A stretch of DNA of 64,000 bases, from NCBI RefSeq assembly GCF_900142185.1, contig NZ_FQZZ01000001.1, positions 806,001 through 870,000 on the forward strand. The letters run 5' to 3'. The stretch's first letter is position 1; the number at the start of each line of letters is the position of its first letter. This document shows, in pieces, positions 37,137 through 45,728 of this stretch. The notes beneath the pieces are model-generated. The model was not told the origin of the DNA. It ran no database searches and saw only the letters and a program-made list of their open reading frames with translations. This stretch comes from Lutimaribacter pacificus (GTDB lineage Bacteria > Pseudomonadota > Alphaproteobacteria > Rhodobacterales > Rhodobacteraceae). The position numbers were made by a program, and so were the translations under genes.

Positions 37137-38803
37137 GCAGAGATAAACTGATTTACCTTCCCCTTGGCGGTGCCGGGGAAGTGGGAATGAATTGTTACGT
37201 ATTCGGCTATGGGCCCGAGGATCGCGAACGCCTGATCGTCGTCGATCTGGGCGTCACCTTTCCCGACATGGACGGCACGCCCGGCGTGGACCTGATCATG
37301 CCGGATATCGCCTGGCTGGAAGAGCGGCGCGACCGGATCGAGGCGATTTTCATCACCCACGCGCATGAGGATCACGTCGGCGCGGTGGGCCATCTGTACG
37401 AACGCCTGGGCGCGCCGGTCTATGCCCGCGCCTTCACCGCCCATATCGCGCGCGGCAAGCTGGCCGAATACGGGCTGTCGGACAAGGTGGTGCGCACCGT
37501 GTCGGCCTGGCCCGAAACCGTCACCGCGGGGCCGTTCACCGTGGGGTTCCTGCCGGTGTCGCATTCGATCCCCGAAACCAGCGGGCTGGTGATCGACACG
37601 CCCGACGGCCGTGTCGTGCATACCGGCGATTTCAAGCTCGACCCGACCCCGATCGTGGGCGAGGCATGGAACCCCGAGCTTTGGGCCGAGGTGGCGCAGC
37701 CCGGGGTCAAGGCGCTGATCTGCGATTCCACCAACGTGTTCTCGCCCGATCCGGGGCGCTCGGAATCCGATATTGCCGACAACCTCGAGGCGCTGATCTC
37801 CGAGGCGCGCGGCATGGTCGTGGCCACCACATTCGCCAGCAACGTGGCGCGGCTCAAGACGCTGGCCGATGCGGGGCACCGCGCGGGCCGGTCGATCTGC
37901 CTGATGGGGCGTGCCATGCGGCGGATGATCGAGGCGTCGGTGACCACCGGCGTCCTGGCCGATTTCCCCTCGGTCGTCAGCCCCGAGGACGCGGCGCAGA
38001 TGCCGCGCGACAACGTGATGCTGCTGGTCACCGGCAGCCAGGGCGAACGCCGCGCCGCCAGCGCGCAGCTTGCCAATGGCAAGTATAACGGGATGCGCCT
38101 GAAAGAGGGCGACCTGTTCCTGTTCTCGTCCAAGACGATCCCGGGTAACGAACGCGGCGTGATCCGCATCATCAACCAGTTCTCCGAGATGGGCGTCGAC
38201 GTGATCGACGATCAGGGCGGGCGCTATCACGTGTCGGGCCACGCCAACCGGCCCGACCTGACGGCGATGCACAAGCTGATGAAGCCGCAGATCGTGATCC
38301 CGATGCATGGCGAACACCGCCACCTGCGCGAACATGCGCGGCTGGCGCAGGCCAACGGGGCGCAATCCATCGTCGCGGTCAACGGCACGATGGTATCGCT
38401 GTCGGGCAACGCGCCGCAGATCGCGGGCTATGTGGAAACCGGGCGCACCTATCTGGACGGCTCGGTGCAGATCGGCGCGCTGGACGGGATCGTGCGCGAC
38501 CGGATTCGCATGGCGCTGAACGGGCATGTGGTGGTGTCGGTCGTTCTGGACGAAAACGACGAGCCGCTGGGCGAGCCGTGGTGCGAGCTGAAGGGGCTGC
38601 CGGAAATCGGCCGCTCGAACGCACCGCTGGTCGACGTGCTGGAAGAAGACCTGGACCAGTTCGTCGGGCGCGCGGGGGCCAGGACCCGTGGCGACGACGA
38701 CAAGCTGGAAGAGGGGATCAGGCGCATCGTGCGCAAGACCTGCCTCGACGAGATCGGCAAGAAGGCCGAGGTGACGGTGATCGTCAGCCGGCTTGAGGCC
38801 TGA
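37133..38803 (+). CDS. rnj: ribonuclease J
   Basis: RNase J is a metallo-beta-lactamase exo- and endoribonuclease for mRNA decay and rRNA maturation, found in alphaproteobacteria beside RNase E. The 556 residues carry the zinc motif HAHEDH (TH-x-H-x-DH type), the later metal ligands in VSHSIPETSG and HTGDFKLD, the beta-CASP domain with LLVTGSQGE, and HVSGHANRPDL. A C-terminal domain of about 100 residues follows. The start overlaps coaX as ATGA. It converges on the helicase gene with a shared terminator. Confidence 0.95.
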   Translation: MSRDKLIYLPLGGAGEVGMNCYVFGYGPEDRERLIVVDLGVTFPDMDGTPGVDLIMPDIAWLEERRDRIEAIFITHAHEDHVGAVGHLYERLGAPVYARAFTAHIARGKLAEYGLSDKVVRTVSAWPETVTAGPFTVGFLPVSHSIPETSGLVIDTPDGRVVHTGDFKLDPTPIVGEAWNPELWAEVAQPGVKALICDSTNVFSPDPGRSESDIADNLEALISEARGMVVATTFASNVARLKTLADAGHRAGRSICLMGRAMRRMIEASVTTGVLADFPSVVSPEDAAQMPRDNVMLLVTGSQGERRAASAQLANGKYNGMRLKEGDLFLFSSKTIPGNERGVIRIINQFSEMGVDVIDDQGGRYHVSGHANRPDLTAMHKLMKPQIVIPMHGEHRHLREHARLAQANGAQSIVAVNGTMVSLSGNAPQIAGYVETGRTYLDGSVQIGALDGIVRDRIRMALNGHVVVSVVLDENDEPLGEPWCELKGLPEIGRSNAPLVDVLEEDLDQFVGRAGARTRGDDDKLEEGIRRIVRKTCLDEIGKKAEVTVIVSRLEA

Positions 38804-38833
38804 TCGCGGCACCGGGCGCATTCCGAAAGACAA

Positions 38834-38860
38834 AAAAGGCGGCCTTCGGGGCCGCCTTTT
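38834..38860. terminator. bidirectional intrinsic terminator between rnj and rhlE
   Basis: A 7-base GC stem (GGCGGCC 38838-38844 and GGCCGCC 38850-38856, loop TTCGG) is extended by AAAA on the left and TTTT on the right. T-runs are therefore present on both strands, as suits two convergent genes. Confidence 0.85.
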
Positions 38861-38882
38861 CCTGTCCCGTGTCGCCGTTTCG

Positions 38883-40334
38883 TCAGCCGGTGCGGCGTTC
38901 GTCGAAACTCAGCGCGATGAAGCTGGGCAGGTGATCGCCCATGCCCACGACCTTGTCATCCTTGCCACGCCCGCCGCCGCGGCGGTCGGGTTTCGGCTTG
39001 TCGTCCTTGCGCGCGGGTTTCTCTGCGGCCGGTTCGGCGGAAACATCGGGTTTCCCGGCCTCGGCGCTGTCCCTGGCCGGCCTGTCCCGGTCGGACTTCC
39101 GCGACCGGCTGCGCGAGGACCGGCGCGGCTTGCCCTCGTCCGCGTCGGCGTCATCCGCCGCGGCGGGGCTTTCGGTGGCCTGGCCGCCCAGCGGGTTGTC
39201 GATGCGCGGAATCTCCTGCTGCACCAGCCGTTCGATCGCGTCGAATGCCTTTTCGTCGCGCGGGGTGCAGATCATCAGGGTGGTGCCCTTCTTGCCCGCG
39301 CGGCCGGTGCGGCCGATGCGGTGCACGTAATCCTCGGCATGGCCGGGCACGTCGAAATTGAACACGTGGCTGACATCGGGGATGTCCAGTCCGCGCGCCG
39401 CCACGTCCGAGGCCACCAGGAACCGCAGGCTGCCGTCGCGGAATCCGTCCAGCGTCCGCATCCGCTGGCTCTGGTCCAGGTCGCCGTGGATCGGGGCCGC
39501 GTCATAGCCGTATTTCTTCAACGACTTGGCGACGATATCGACATCCGTCTTGCGGTTGCAGAAGATGATCGCGTTCTTGCACTTGTCGCCCTCGGCGTCG
39601 ATCAGCGCGCGCAGGAGGTTGCGCTTTTCGCTGCCTTCGCGGTCGCGGCGCGAGCCTTTGAACATCACCACGCCCTGCTTGATGTTCTCGCCGGTCGTGG
39701 CCTGGCGGGCCACCTCGATCCGTTCGGGGGCCGACAGGAAGGTGTTGGTGATCCGCTCGATCTCGGGCGCCATGGTCGCGCTGAAGAACAGCGTCTGGCG
39801 GGTAAAGGGCGTCAGGCTGAAGATGCGTTCGATATCGGGGATGAACCCCATGTCGAGCATCCGGTCGGCCTCGTCCACCACCATGATCTGCACGCCGGTC
39901 AGCAGCAGCTTGCCGCGCTCGAAATGATCGAGCAGCCGGCCCGGCGTGGCGATCAGAACGTCGACGCCGCGGTCGATCAGCTGTTCCTGCTCCTTGAAGC
40001 TGACGCCGCCGATCAGCAGCGCCTTGGTCAGCTTCATGTACTTGGTGTAGGTATCGAAATTCTCGGCCACCTGGGCGGCCAGTTCGCGCGTCGGGCACAG
40101 CACCAGGCTGCGCGGCATCCGGGCGCGGGCGCGGCCCTTGGCCAGCAGCGTGATCATCGGCAGCGTGAAGCTGGCGGTCTTGCCGGTGCCGGTCTGGGCG
40201 ATGCCCAGAACGTCACGCCCCTGCAGCGCGGGCGGAATGGCGCCGGCCTGGATGGGCGTGGGCGTTTCATAGCCCGCATCTTCGATGGCTTTGAGAACTT
40301 TCGGGTCGAGATTGAGGTCGGAAAACTTCGTCAT
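38883..40334 (-). CDS. rhlE: DEAD-box RNA helicase, RhlE type
   Basis: This 483-residue ATP-dependent RNA helicase has all core motifs: Q-motif region FSDLNLDPKVLKAIEDAGYE, Walker A AQTGTGKT, PTRELA, TPGR, VDEADRMLDMGF, SAT, then in the second domain IIFCNRKTDVD, VASDVAARGLDI and HRIGRTGRAG. The last 110 residues form a charged tail rich in Ser-Arg, Lys and Gly, likely to bind RNA. I chose the ATG at 40332-40334 as the family start; the frame continues 34 codons upstream. A perfect hairpin immediately precedes the start. Role inferred: ribosome assembly or cold-related RNA remodelling. Confidence 0.93.
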   Translation of the reverse strand: MTKFSDLNLDPKVLKAIEDAGYETPTPIQAGAIPPALQGRDVLGIAQTGTGKTASFTLPMITLLAKGRARARMPRSLVLCPTRELAAQVAENFDTYTKYMKLTKALLIGGVSFKEQEQLIDRGVDVLIATPGRLLDHFERGKLLLTGVQIMVVDEADRMLDMGFIPDIERIFSLTPFTRQTLFFSATMAPEIERITNTFLSAPERIEVARQATTGENIKQGVVMFKGSRRDREGSEKRNLLRALIDAEGDKCKNAIIFCNRKTDVDIVAKSLKKYGYDAAPIHGDLDQSQRMRTLDGFRDGSLRFLVASDVAARGLDIPDVSHVFNFDVPGHAEDYVHRIGRTGRAGKKGTTLMICTPRDEKAFDAIERLVQQEIPRIDNPLGGQATESPAAADDADADEGKPRRSSRSRSRKSDRDRPARDSAEAGKPDVSAEPAAEKPARKDDKPKPDRRGGGRGKDDKVVGMGDHLPSFIALSFDERRTG

Positions 40335-40336
40335 GT

Positions 40337-40357
40337 GTGTCCGTTGTTTACGGACAC
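40337..40357 (-). promoter_or_regulatory. hairpin abutting the rhlE start codon
   Basis: A perfect 8-base stem (GTGTCCGT and ACGGACAC) with 5-base loop ends two bases before the rhlE ATG in the mRNA. It would cover the place where the ribosome site must be, and no other purine-rich site is evident. This suggests control of translation by structure. Confidence 0.5.
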
Positions 40358-40545
40358 GTCTTGGCCCGCAGCGTCTGAATCGGGTCAGGCCCGTATGGCC
40401 CCGCGGCTGTTCGCGTGATGAACCCCTGAGCGGCACTTAGCGCAAAGGCCTGTGGGGGTCAATGCGGGCGCGTCGGGAAAGCCTTGCGCTGTGGTCATAT
40501 CCGGGTAAATCGGTCGGCTGACGGCGGATTGTTTCCCAGATATGG

Positions 40546-41481
40546 TCAAATCCCGGGAAAATGGCGTTCGCGTTTCGAATCCAGGTTCAACCGATGGCTG
40601 TGCAGCAACCCGTGGCTGTCCAGCCGGTCCAGCAGGTCGGGGCTTGCGGTGCAGACCCGGTCGTAGAACCGGCGTATCGCCTCGTCGCCGCCCTCGGCGA
40701 TCAGCGTCCCGAACAGCTCATGCATGGTCAGCGCGCCTTTCCGGCCGGGTTTCAGCTCGGCCCGGTAGGAGCCTTTTTCAAGGCGATAGTCCAGCGCGCG
40801 GCGGAAGCTGTCCCAGCTTTCGGCGTGCATGTGCAGCAGCATCGTATCGGTCAGCGTCGCCTCGCCCGGGTTCATGTCGTCGCCGACCCAGATGTTGTGG
40901 ATCTGCACCTTCAGGCCCTCGACCCCGGTGCGATAGATCATCTTGCCCGCGACATGGCTGAGGAACCCGCCGTTCAGATGCGCGCCGTAATCGGGCCAGA
41001 TCCCGGCGGTCTGGCGGTCGCGGGTGGGGCGGTCGGGGGCGCAGGCCTTGAAATGGGTGACCGGGCCGGGGCCCGCCAGCGCCTCGGCCGGGCGGATGCG
41101 CGCGCCCATGCAAGTGGCGGGCAGGGCGGCCAGTTGCCCGGCCAGCGGGGTGGCCGGCCAAAGAAATTCGTCCACGTCGATATGGGCCAGCCAGTCCACC
41201 TGCCCGGTGGCGCGGTCATAGGCGTGGCGCGCGTTTTCGAACTGGCGCGACTGGTGCTTGACGCGCCGCTTCATCCCCAGCTTTCGCCAATAGGCGTCGT
41301 CGGTCATCACGGGGCGGCATTTCGGATGCGCCTTGAGCGCGTCGAACGCCGCGCGATTGTCGTCGTCGAGATAGAGAAACAGCCGGTGCGCCCCGAGGTC
41401 GAGGTGATGGGCCGCGAAATTCAGCACCTCGGTCACCGGCGCCTTGATCGTTGCGACGATCCCCCATTTCGGCGCCGCCAT
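40546..41481 (-). CDS. glycosyltransferase family 2-type protein
   Basis: This 311-residue protein has a GT-A-like nucleotide-sugar domain of the Glyco_tranf_2_4 type. It begins KWGIVATIKAPVTEVLNFAAHHLDLGA, has YLDDDN, and the acidic metal motif is WLAHIDVDEFLWP at about residue 100. The C-terminal part is probably helical. It is paralogous to the C-terminal half of the gene upstream, with which it shares the H-I-D-x-DEFL motif, HHLDLGA and a common order of elements. The ATG at 41479-41481 shares one base with that gene's stop; a GTG precedes it by one codon. Acceptor and sugar are unknown. Confidence 0.8.
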   Translation of the reverse strand: MAAPKWGIVATIKAPVTEVLNFAAHHLDLGAHRLFLYLDDDNRAAFDALKAHPKCRPVMTDDAYWRKLGMKRRVKHQSRQFENARHAYDRATGQVDWLAHIDVDEFLWPATPLAGQLAALPATCMGARIRPAEALAGPGPVTHFKACAPDRPTRDRQTAGIWPDYGAHLNGGFLSHVAGKMIYRTGVEGLKVQIHNIWVGDDMNPGEATLTDTMLLHMHAESWDSFRRALDYRLEKGSYRAELKPGRKGALTMHELFGTLIAEGGDEAIRRFYDRVCTASPDLLDRLDSHGLLHSHRLNLDSKRERHFPGI

Positions 41482-43229
41482 CACGCGCCCTCCGGCAGCG
41501 GGCCGAAATGCCGGGCCACGGCGCCGTCCAGGTCGAGCGGGTGTTCGATCAGCATATCATGCGCGCGCAGCCCGGCCACAAGCTGCGGCGTCGCGGTGCA
41601 GACCTCGTCGAAAAAGCTGCGCAACCCGGCCTCGCCCTCGGAGTCGATCAGGAAATCCAGCACGTCGCGCAGTTTGAACGCCTCTTTCTCGGCCTTGCGA
41701 TAGGAACCGCGCGTCATGCGGAACTCCAGATGGGTGCGGAAACTGTCCCAGTCCGGCGCGTGGGCATGGCCCAGCAGCAGGCGCTCCTCGCGCAGGCGGT
41801 TGGCGACCGGCGCGCCCTCGTGGCTGAGCGTATGCAGCCCCAGGCGCAGGCCGGGGATGCCGGTGCGGGTGATCAGCTTGCCCTCGAGATGGCTGACGAA
41901 GCCGCCGCGCAGATGCGGGCCGAATGTCGGGTAAAGCTCGGCCAGAACGGCCTTGTCCTGCCCGGCCATGCGCGGGGTGGTCTTGAACATCTCGGGCGCG
42001 CTGCCCGCCAGCAGCTCGACCGGGGGCATCAGCAGCGCGGCCTGATCGGCGGGCGCGGCGGCCAGCAACTCGGGCAGGCGGGCCTGCGGCAGCAGGAATT
42101 CGTCGATGTCGATATGGGCCAGCCAGTCGAGATCGGTGCCGTTATAGCATTGCGTCGCCACCCAGACCTGCCGCAGCTGGTGCGCCTTCATCCGCGGTTT
42201 CTTTTGCGTGTCCCACCAGTCATCGTCGCAGGTGACGACCTCGACCGAGGGGTTTCGGGACAGGAAGGCCGCGGTATCCGGCGCGGGCGTATCGAGACAG
42301 AGCGTCACGCGCGCCGCCCCCAGGTCGAGGTGATGGGCGGCAAAGCGCGCGATGCGCGGCAGCGGTGCATTGGTCAGCGTCACGGTGCCCCAGCGGATCG
42401 CGGAGGCATCGGTTTTCACCGAGGCGGGCACGGGGGCGTCGACCGGGGCGATGTCGGCGGGTTTGCGTGTGCGCAGGCCCTCGGCCGCCAGTTGCTTCCC
42501 GCGCCGGGCACGCATGATCCGCAACCGGCGGAACACGCCGCCGGGGTCGTGGATCAGCCGGTTCAGCAGGTCATGGGCCAGCGGCGCGAGCACCGCATCG
42601 CCATCCGCATCCTGCCAGAGCCGCCCCAGCATGTTAACGTCCAGCCCACCGCCCGCGATGGAATAGGCGTCCATTTCCAGCGGCAGGCGCGGGGCGGATT
42701 TCCGTTTGATGGCAAAGGCCTGGTCGGGGGTCGAGCCGGAGTAGAGCCGCTCGGTCTCGTACAGTTTCATCGTTCCGAACAGCACGGTCAGCGACTGTCC
42801 GACGCGGCGCTGCGTTTCGGTCGCGCCGTGATCGCCGAATGTCGTGATCGCCGAGACCAGCCAGCGCGCATCCAGCCGGGCCAGCAGGTACTCGGCCTCT
42901 TCCGCCCAGAGTCGTTGAAACAGCGCCGCGCAATGGGCGGGCTGATCCCGGCGGCGCAGGTTGGCGATCAGCAACCCGTGCAGCCGCAGAAGTTCGGGCA
43001 GGGTGTCAAACTCTTTCGCCAACTCCCTGAATTTGCGGGCATATGTGCTGCGCGATCCGGCGACTTCGGGGGCGCGGCCATCGACGCGGAGGGCTTTCAG
43101 CGGCGCGAAATCCACGTCGGGCGGCGGCAGCGCCTCGCCCGGGCCATAGACCAGCGGATCGCGGCGCCCCTCCATCTGCTGCAGGATCGCGGGAAACCCG
43201 CCGGGATAGGTTGGGTCGGGGTCGTTCAT
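41481..43229 (-). CDS. two-part protein with C-terminal glycosyltransferase family 2 domain
   Basis: This 582-residue protein has an N-terminal half (about 1-275) of unknown fold, mostly helical, with no recognised domain. A glycosyltransferase domain (about 280-580) follows, starting IRWGTVTLTNAPLPRIARFAAHHLDLGAAR and carrying the metal motif WLAHIDIDEFLLP. This half is a paralogue of the next gene. The N-terminal half could recognise the acceptor or be a separate enzyme. The operon reads from here into the smaller glycosyltransferase. A role in surface polysaccharide is likely but not shown by neighbours. Confidence 0.75.
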   Translation of the reverse strand: MNDPDPTYPGGFPAILQQMEGRRDPLVYGPGEALPPPDVDFAPLKALRVDGRAPEVAGSRSTYARKFRELAKEFDTLPELLRLHGLLIANLRRRDQPAHCAALFQRLWAEEAEYLLARLDARWLVSAITTFGDHGATETQRRVGQSLTVLFGTMKLYETERLYSGSTPDQAFAIKRKSAPRLPLEMDAYSIAGGGLDVNMLGRLWQDADGDAVLAPLAHDLLNRLIHDPGGVFRRLRIMRARRGKQLAAEGLRTRKPADIAPVDAPVPASVKTDASAIRWGTVTLTNAPLPRIARFAAHHLDLGAARVTLCLDTPAPDTAAFLSRNPSVEVVTCDDDWWDTQKKPRMKAHQLRQVWVATQCYNGTDLDWLAHIDIDEFLLPQARLPELLAAAPADQAALLMPPVELLAGSAPEMFKTTPRMAGQDKAVLAELYPTFGPHLRGGFVSHLEGKLITRTGIPGLRLGLHTLSHEGAPVANRLREERLLLGHAHAPDWDSFRTHLEFRMTRGSYRKAEKEAFKLRDVLDFLIDSEGEAGLRSFFDEVCTATPQLVAGLRAHDMLIEHPLDLDGAVARHFGPLPEGA

Positions 43230-43273
43230 GGCGCGAAGATGGCCTGTGCCCGGGGATTGCGCAAGATGGCCAT

Positions 43274-43765
43274 TCAGCCCGGCGGCAACGGGTCACCAGC
43301 ATCGAGATCGGGGCCATCGCCACGCGCCGCCTCGACCCGGGCGCGGACAAGCGGATTCGCATCCTGCGGCCAGACCCCGCTGAGCGCAAAGCGGAACCGC
43401 GCCGAGGCGGCGGCCTCGCGCTCGATCGCGTCGATCAGCGTGGCCCCGTTGCGGACGATCAGAGCCTCCAGCGGGCCGGCGGCGATCATGGCGACGTCCT
43501 CGGGCGTGTCGGCCTGCCGCAAAAGCCGGTGCACAAGTGCCAGGCCGGTATCGGGGTGGTCGCTGCACAGGCTGTCGCACAGCAGGTAGGTCCAGGCATC
43601 GGGATGGTCGCGCAGCGCCGCCTCGGACGGATCGTCGGCCGCGGTGTCGCGCAGATAGGTCAGCAGCCGCTCGGCCAGGCGGTCCAGCGGCAGGTCGCCC
43701 GGCGGCAGGCTGCCGGGATCGACGCCAAGCGCCTGCGCCACGAGATCGCGGGGAAGGGTGGTCAT
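43274..43765 (-). CDS. DUF6869-like protein of unknown function
   Basis: This 163-residue protein is helical and acidic, with the stretch LAAGPLEALIVRNGATLIDAIEREA-type pattern (here MIAAGPLEALIVRNGATLI) typical of the DUF6869 family as I recall it: a repeated alpha-helical domain with Trp near the start and a conserved AAGPLE. I chose the ATG at 43763-43765 because AGAGGA sits at the right distance; an ATG six codons earlier lacks a site. It lies between the glycosyltransferase and TPR genes on the same strand. Function is unknown, and such proteins often occur in immunity or regulatory islands. Confidence 0.6.
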   Translation of the reverse strand: MTTLPRDLVAQALGVDPGSLPPGDLPLDRLAERLLTYLRDTAADDPSEAALRDHPDAWTYLLCDSLCSDHPDTGLALVHRLLRQADTPEDVAMIAAGPLEALIVRNGATLIDAIEREAAASARFRFALSGVWPQDANPLVRARVEAARGDGPDLDAGDPLPPG

Positions 43766-43837
43766 CGTGCTGTCCTCTGCCATGCCCGGAATGCAGCATG
43801 GCCTGCCATGCGCCGCCCTGCAACCGGGGAGAGCGCC

Positions 43838-45379
43838 CTATTCGCTGGACAGCAGGGCGCGCGCCTCTTCGGCATAGGCGAATCCGGGGTCGAGTTCGAG
43901 GGCGCGGGCGACCTCGGCCCGGCCTTCGGCTGTCCTGCCCGCGGACAGCAAGGTGCGACCGTGGCGATAGGCGAAAACCGCATTCTGGGGGGCGGCTGCC
44001 GCGATCTCGTCGTACAGCGCCAGCGCCTTGTCGGTCTGGCCGGTGGCAAGCTGCGCCCAGGCCAGGGTGTCCATGACGGCAGGCACCTGCCCGGCGTATT
44101 CGGCGGCGGACTCGGCCAGGGTCAGGGCGCGGGCCGGATCGTCGGACACGAGCAGAGCGGAAAGGTTGTTGGCTGCAACCCAGTTCTCAGGCTCGGCCTG
44201 TAGCGCGCGTTCATAGCTGGCCATCGCTGCGCCGGGCTGACCGGCACGCTCCAGCAGGGTGGCCTGCCAGACATGATCGGCCGCCGCTGCATCGTCGCGC
44301 GACGACAGCCGTTCGGCCAGCGCCAGTGCGGCATCGGTCTCGCCCAGCCGCTGTTGGACAAGGCTGAGCCCCTTGAGCAGGCGGCGGTCGTCGGGATGTG
44401 CCTCGAGCCCCTCCTGAAAGATCGCGCGGGCCTGCTCATACTCGTTCATCGCGCCCTTGAGGCGGCCCAGTTCGACAAGGATGGCGGCATTCCCGGCAAA
44501 GGCGGCGCGGCCCTTTTCCAGCGTGTCGACCGCCCCGGCCAGCGCGCCGTCGCGCCTTTGTGCCTCGGCCAGCCGCAGCACGAGGTTCGGTTCATCAGGC
44601 GCGGCGGTAACGGCAGAGCGATAGGTTTCCGCCGCCTCGGCGAACATCTCGGCCCGCAACTGGGCAAAGCCCAGGGCGGTCAGGCCCACCGCATCGTCGG
44701 GGCGGCTGGCAACATAGGCGGCCATTACCGTGGCCGCATCGCCCGCCCGGTTCTGCCCGATCAGAAGCTCGGCCAGCCGGAGCCGGGGATAGAGGCGATC
44801 CATTGGGGCGTGTTCGACCGTCTTTTCGTACCACGAGATCGCGTCCGCGGCGTGCCCCGCCTTTTCGGCGCTGACGCCCAGGTTTTCCAGCGCAAGCCAG
44901 TTCAGGGGGTCCTTGGCGACGGCGGCAAGATAGGTGTCGCGCGCCTCGTTGCCGCGACCGAGCGAGGCGAGGATATCGCCCTTGGTGACAAGCGGGCCGG
45001 CATTGTCGTCATAGAACCGGTCGGCCTGGTCGAGCGCGGCGATCGCGTCCTCCATGCGGTCGAGATTGGCCAGCGTCAGGCCCAGCAGGTACCAGACATC
45101 GGGCTGTTCCGGGCTTTCGGCCAGCAGCGCCCGGGTCAGGGTTTCGGCACGCTCGAATTTCGAATCCGACAGGGCATCACCGGCCTGGCGCAGCCGGATT
45201 GCCTGCCCGGCCGTCAGTCCTTCGCCTGCGCGCGGGATATCGGGCGCCGCGATGCTGCGCCCGGGCGCGGGAAACTGGTCGAGCGAGAATGTGGCGGCAG
45301 GCAGGGGCGGGGCGGCCAGCAGCGAAATCGCGGCCAGGCCCGAGGGCAGCCAGGGAAATGATAACGGGCGGAAGGGCAT
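43838..45379 (-). CDS. secreted TPR-repeat protein
   Basis: This 513-residue protein has a signal peptide (about residues 1-35, ending near LPAATFS) and then roughly ten tetratricopeptide repeats, seen as repeating Leu/Ala/Tyr patterns such as WYLLGLTLANLDRMEDAIAALDQA and WLALENLGVSAEKAGHAADAI. It is a scaffold that binds other proteins, probably in the periplasm. I chose the ATG at 45377-45379, with AAGGGA upstream; the longer frame has no signal-like start. A divergent gene encodes an exosortase-type substrate, and secreted TPR proteins accompany PEP-CTERM systems, so a link is possible but unproven. Confidence 0.8.
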   Translation of the reverse strand: MPFRPLSFPWLPSGLAAISLLAAPPLPAATFSLDQFPAPGRSIAAPDIPRAGEGLTAGQAIRLRQAGDALSDSKFERAETLTRALLAESPEQPDVWYLLGLTLANLDRMEDAIAALDQADRFYDDNAGPLVTKGDILASLGRGNEARDTYLAAVAKDPLNWLALENLGVSAEKAGHAADAISWYEKTVEHAPMDRLYPRLRLAELLIGQNRAGDAATVMAAYVASRPDDAVGLTALGFAQLRAEMFAEAAETYRSAVTAAPDEPNLVLRLAEAQRRDGALAGAVDTLEKGRAAFAGNAAILVELGRLKGAMNEYEQARAIFQEGLEAHPDDRRLLKGLSLVQQRLGETDAALALAERLSSRDDAAAADHVWQATLLERAGQPGAAMASYERALQAEPENWVAANNLSALLVSDDPARALTLAESAAEYAGQVPAVMDTLAWAQLATGQTDKALALYDEIAAAAPQNAVFAYRHGRTLLSAGRTAEGRAEVARALELDPGFAYAEEARALLSSE

Positions 45380-45728
45380 AATGAATTCCCTTGCAGATGG
45401 TATTGAAAAGAACTGGTACAAGTGTAGCCGCAGAATGCGCAATCGTCCATGATGAAGCCGCGGTTCCCCCAAACCGTCCTGGGACCATCGCCATGCGGCG
45501 TTCACGAAACCTCGACAGACTTGGCTTTTCGTGTTAAAAAAAATGTGAAGGGCGATATTTCCCGCCCTTCTTCAGCGTAGCGGTCGCAGGGCTGTCATGG
45601 CCCGCATATTAACGATGGTCGGCCGTTCTTGGACATTGATTTTGACGGGTCGGCCGTCGGGCTGGTGACGGCGTTTATTCTGGATGGCTGATTTCGTCCA
45701 AATCTGATTAGCAAAGGGGGGCTTTCCT
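45380..45728. other. divergent intergenic region between TPR and vWA genes
   Basis: This 349-base spacer has no convincing gene. Its composition is less GC-rich than the surroundings. It holds the hairpin with T-run on the minus strand at 45533-45570, a short direct repeat GGTCGGCCGT at about 45614-45623 and 45648-45657, and the ribosome site AAAGGGGGG (45713-45721) for the vWA gene. Promoters for both genes should lie here, but I could not pick one with confidence. Confidence 0.5.
45533..45570 (-). terminator. minus-strand hairpin with T-run in the TPR gene leader
   Basis: A perfect 8-base stem GAAGGGCG and CGCCCTTC with an 8-base loop (45547-45570) is preceded on the plus strand by a run of eight A (45536-45543), so on the minus strand it is a hairpin followed by ACATTTTTTTT. 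No minus-strand gene ends here. It may be an attenuator in the leader of the TPR gene or the end of a small RNA. Confidence 0.5.

Noticed and set aside
40358-40545. Candidate small gene or RNA upstream of rhlE, before the glycosyltransferase gene.
   Set aside because: No frame with a start and ribosome site, and no hairpin plus T-run beyond the one at the rhlE start.
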